Assembly: GCA_023430705.1 (NCBI GenBank)
Contig: JAEYZJ010000359.1
Span: 1 to 15,401, forward strand
DNA from: Pseudomonadota bacterium
GTDB lineage: Bacteria; Pseudomonadota; Alphaproteobacteria; Rhizobiales; Devosiaceae
DNA length: 15,401 nucleotides
Direction of reading: 5' to 3'
Shown one piece after another: positions 13,866 through 15,401 of the stretch (within the stretch, counting starts at the first letter, position 1; every line of letters begins with the position of its first letter). Under the pieces are notes generated by a model. It saw only the letters and a program-made list of their open reading frames with translations, made no database searches and was not told where the DNA came from. Made by a program: the position numbers and the translations under genes.

Positions 13866-14609
13866 TCAATGGCCGTCCTTGCCGAAGAGTTTCTTGAGCA
13901 TGTCGGCCATCGGGCCGGTTTGGGGGACCTTGGCCTGTGGCGCGGTGGGGCGGGCGGCGCGGATATGGCTCTGGCCCGGCGCAACCTTCTTGCGGGTGGG
14001 GTCGGTCGTCTCCGGGCGCTGGACTCGCTCTGCGCCGTCGCCCTGTACGGCTATGGCGAGCTTGTTCATCAGACCGTTGTCGTCGCCGCGCACGATCAGC
14101 CCGGCATTATCGGCGATGGCGTCGAGCAGCGGCGTCAGCCAGGATTGCATCTCTGCCTTGGAGAAATCGCCGAGGACGTGCGGCATCACCAGGTCCTTGT
14201 GGCCGGGATGGCCGACGCCGAGCCGAATGCGGCGATAGTCCTTGCCGATCTGCGGATCGATGGATCGGATGCCATTGTGGCCGCCATTGCCGCCGCCGAT
14301 CTTGACGCGGGTCTTGCCGGGAGCGAGGTCGATCTCGTCGTAGAGGACGGACACATCCGCCGGGCCCAGCTTGTAGAAGGTCGTGACCTTCTGCACGCTG
14401 TCGCCGGATGAGTTCATGTAGGTCTGCGGCTTGAGCAGCAGCACCCTCTCACCGTCGATGGTACCTTCGGAGATCAGCCCCTGGAACTTCTCGCGGAACG
14501 CGGGGAAGTTGTGCCGGCGCGCGATGGCGTCGACGGCGAGGAAGCCGATGTTGTGACGGTTGTTGCGGTACTTGTCCCCGGGATTGCCGAGGCCGACGAT
14601 GAGGTGCAT
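13866..14609 (-). CDS. pth: Peptidyl-tRNA hydrolase with C-terminal extension
   Basis: Pth cleaves the ester bond of peptidyl-tRNAs released early from ribosomes and recycles the tRNA. The core (1-190) has the expected active-site residues: N9 (GLGNPG), H19 (NRHNIGF), N66 (QTYMNSSG), D91 (YDEIDLAPG) and N112 in GGGNGGHNGIRSI (105-117). The total is 247 residues, about 50 more than the E. coli enzyme. The extra C-terminal part (about 193-247) is polar and proline- and alanine-rich, then ends in a short basic amphipathic helix (MADMLKKLFGKDGH). Such tails are seen in alphaproteobacterial Pth. GGAAG lies seven bases before the ATG. It follows rplY by 59 bases, a common pairing. Confidence 0.97.
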   Translation of the reverse strand: MHLIVGLGNPGDKYRNNRHNIGFLAVDAIARRHNFPAFREKFQGLISEGTIDGERVLLLKPQTYMNSSGDSVQKVTTFYKLGPADVSVLYDEIDLAPGKTRVKIGGGNGGHNGIRSIDPQIGKDYRRIRLGVGHPGHKDLVMPHVLGDFSKAEMQSWLTPLLDAIADNAGLIVRGDDNGLMNKLAIAVQGDGAERVQRPETTDPTRKKVAPGQSHIRAARPTAPQAKVPQTGPMADMLKKLFGKDGH

Positions 14610-14640
14610 CGGCTAACTTCCAGGCAGCAGGGGGCAGGAA

Positions 14641-14660
14641 GGGCGGGCCGGAGCCCGCCC
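14641..14660 (-). other. Perfect 8-bp GC hairpin between rplY and pth
   Basis: GGGCGGGC (14641-14648) pairs perfectly with GCCCGCCC (14653-14660) around a four-base loop, in the 59-base rplY-pth gap. On the transcribed minus strand it is followed by TTCCTGCCCC, not a U-run, so it is not a classical terminator. A partial attenuator or an mRNA-stabilising or processing structure that adjusts the high L25 and low Pth output is plausible. Confidence 0.55.
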
Positions 14661-14668
14661 CGGAGTTG

Positions 14669-15301
14669 TTACTCGCTGGCTTCGCCGGCTTCGGCTCCGG
14701 CAGCGCCGGCTTCGGCTTCCTCGGCGCGCAGGCCCGACGGAGCAACGATGGTGGCGATCGTGAGATCGTCTTCGTGGCTGTGGTCGACAGCGCCCTGCGG
14801 CAGCTTGATCGAGGAGATGTGGACGCTGTCACCAACGTCGAGACCGGTAAGGTCGACAACCACTTCCTCGGGGATGTGGTCGGCGTCGACGGTCAGGTCG
14901 AGCGTGTGGTGGACGATGTTCAGCACACCGCCGCGCTTGATGCCGGGCGACGCGTCCTCGTTGGTGAACTTCACGTGCACCTGGACATTGAGCTTGGTGC
15001 CCTTGCCGACGCGCAGGAAGTCGACGTGCAGCGCCTTGTCCTTGACGGGATCGAGCTGGTAGTCGCGCGGAATGACGCGGTGCTTTTCGCCATCCACGTC
15101 GACGGTGATGATGTGCGAAAGGAAGCCACCGGCGTAGATGGACTTCATCGCCTCGTTGTACGAGATCGAGATCGGCAGGGGAGCCTTCTTGTCACCATAG
15201 ATGACGGCGGGAATGAGCCCCTCACGACGCAGTGCACGAGCGGCCCCCTTGCCCACCCCGCTCCGCGCCTGAGCCTTGAGCTCCTTAGCAGCAGTAGCCA
15301 T
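14669..15301 (-). CDS. rplY: Large-subunit ribosomal protein bL25, Ctc form
   Basis: bL25 binds 5S rRNA on the 50S subunit. The long Ctc form has an added C-terminal beta domain. The product has 210 residues from ATG 15301. The 5S-binding domain covers about 4-95 (LKAQARSGVGKGAARALRRE, 8-27, through VIPRDYQLDPVKDKALHVDF, 76-95). The TL5/Ctc C-terminal domain covers about 100-187 (GGVLNIV, LDLTVDADHIPEEV, VDLTGLDVGDSVHI). A tail rich in alanine, glutamate and glycine (about 190-210) follows, typical of alphaproteobacterial L25. An ATG at 15313 adds four residues, but the N-terminus from 15301 fits the family better and has GGAAC at ribosome-binding distance. It leads the rplY-pth unit and has a structured leader. 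Confidence 0.96.
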   Translation of the reverse strand: MATAAKELKAQARSGVGKGAARALRREGLIPAVIYGDKKAPLPISISYNEAMKSIYAGGFLSHIITVDVDGEKHRVIPRDYQLDPVKDKALHVDFLRVGKGTKLNVQVHVKFTNEDASPGIKRGGVLNIVHHTLDLTVDADHIPEEVVVDLTGLDVGDSVHISSIKLPQGAVDHSHEDDLTIATIVAPSGLRAEEAEAGAAGAEAGEASE

Positions 15302-15401
15302 TGAATGTTCCATTCATGGGTTGGTGTGAACTTCGAGAAGTCAAAGCTCACGCACCCGTCCTCCAGGGGTGACGGGTGCTTCATGGCCGGTGGCTATAGT
15401 G
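15302..15401 (-). promoter_or_regulatory. rplY 5' leader with stem-loops and a -10-like element
   Basis: Upstream of rplY a perfect 9-bp stem, GCACCCGTC (15352-15360) with GACGGGTGC (15371-15379), encloses a 10-base loop. A second, smaller stem-loop with one bulge lies close to the start codon (about 15326-15342). On the minus strand CACTATAGC ends the window (15393-15401), a -10-like TATAGC that would place the transcript start just before the first stem. The -35 region is outside the window. Ribosomal protein genes are often controlled through leader RNA, so this is a candidate, unproven, autoregulatory leader. A short open frame from an ATG at 15384 crosses the same bases; I regard it as chance. 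Confidence 0.5.

Noticed and set aside
15145..15384. Short minus-strand frame (79 codons) starting in the rplY leader
   Set aside because: It runs out of frame into rplY and has no ribosome binding site; most of it is a shadow. A short regulatory leader peptide cannot be fully excluded.
1..15401. Mobile element, CRISPR array, prophage or biosynthetic island
   Set aside because: No transposase, integrase, terminal repeats, regularly spaced repeats or phage genes were seen, and all recognised genes are ordinary chromosomal types.

Overview
The window looks like chromosomal housekeeping DNA from a GC-rich alphaproteobacterium, most likely of the Rhizobiales/Hyphomicrobiales type. The evidence is three separate bc1-complex genes (Rieske, cytochrome b, cytochrome c1) next to apt on one side and trmL-hemF on the other, a long-tailed L25/Ctc protein followed by a Pth with a C-terminal extension and by ychF, and codon use strongly biased to G/C at third positions. 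I cannot fix the genus. No phage, insertion sequence, CRISPR array, rRNA or tRNA gene was recognised.

Layout. Bases 1-2562 are a leftward block: trmL and hemF overlap by 4 bases (ATGA), and an AAA/RecF-like ATPase follows and runs off the left edge. A 212-base divergent region (2563-2774) separates it from the rightward petA-petB-petC operon (2775-5478), which ends in a strong hairpin terminator at 5500-5534. A 66-residue protein of unknown function and apt (adenine salvage) follow. An OmpR-type response regulator and its histidine kinase (6542-8532) overlap by one base and converge on a small exported protein of unknown function (8545-8907, minus strand).

From 8545 to the right edge every gene is leftward. 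Reading in the transcribed direction from the right edge: rplY (L25/Ctc), pth, a YbjJ-like MFS transporter, a GNAT acetyltransferase fused to an Rnk-type domain, ychF, a four-helix membrane protein, a METTL20/ETF-beta-lysine-methyltransferase-like enzyme, and the exported protein. rplY, pth and ychF form a translation-related group commonly seen together in alphaproteobacteria. Here the transporter and the fusion protein lie between pth and ychF.

How the genes work together: petABC builds the ubiquinol:cytochrome c oxidoreductase, and the neighbouring HemF supplies the oxygen-dependent step of haem synthesis its cytochromes need. Pth, L25, YchF and TrmL serve translation. The two-component pair senses an unknown envelope signal. 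I did not find a convincing new multi-gene system. The observations most worth checking are the GNAT-Rnk fusion, the structured leader upstream of rplY, the possible CTG start of the methyltransferase, two small proteins without recognised family, and a 230-base non-coding gap with an internal palindrome. No gap between genes exceeds 300 bases.
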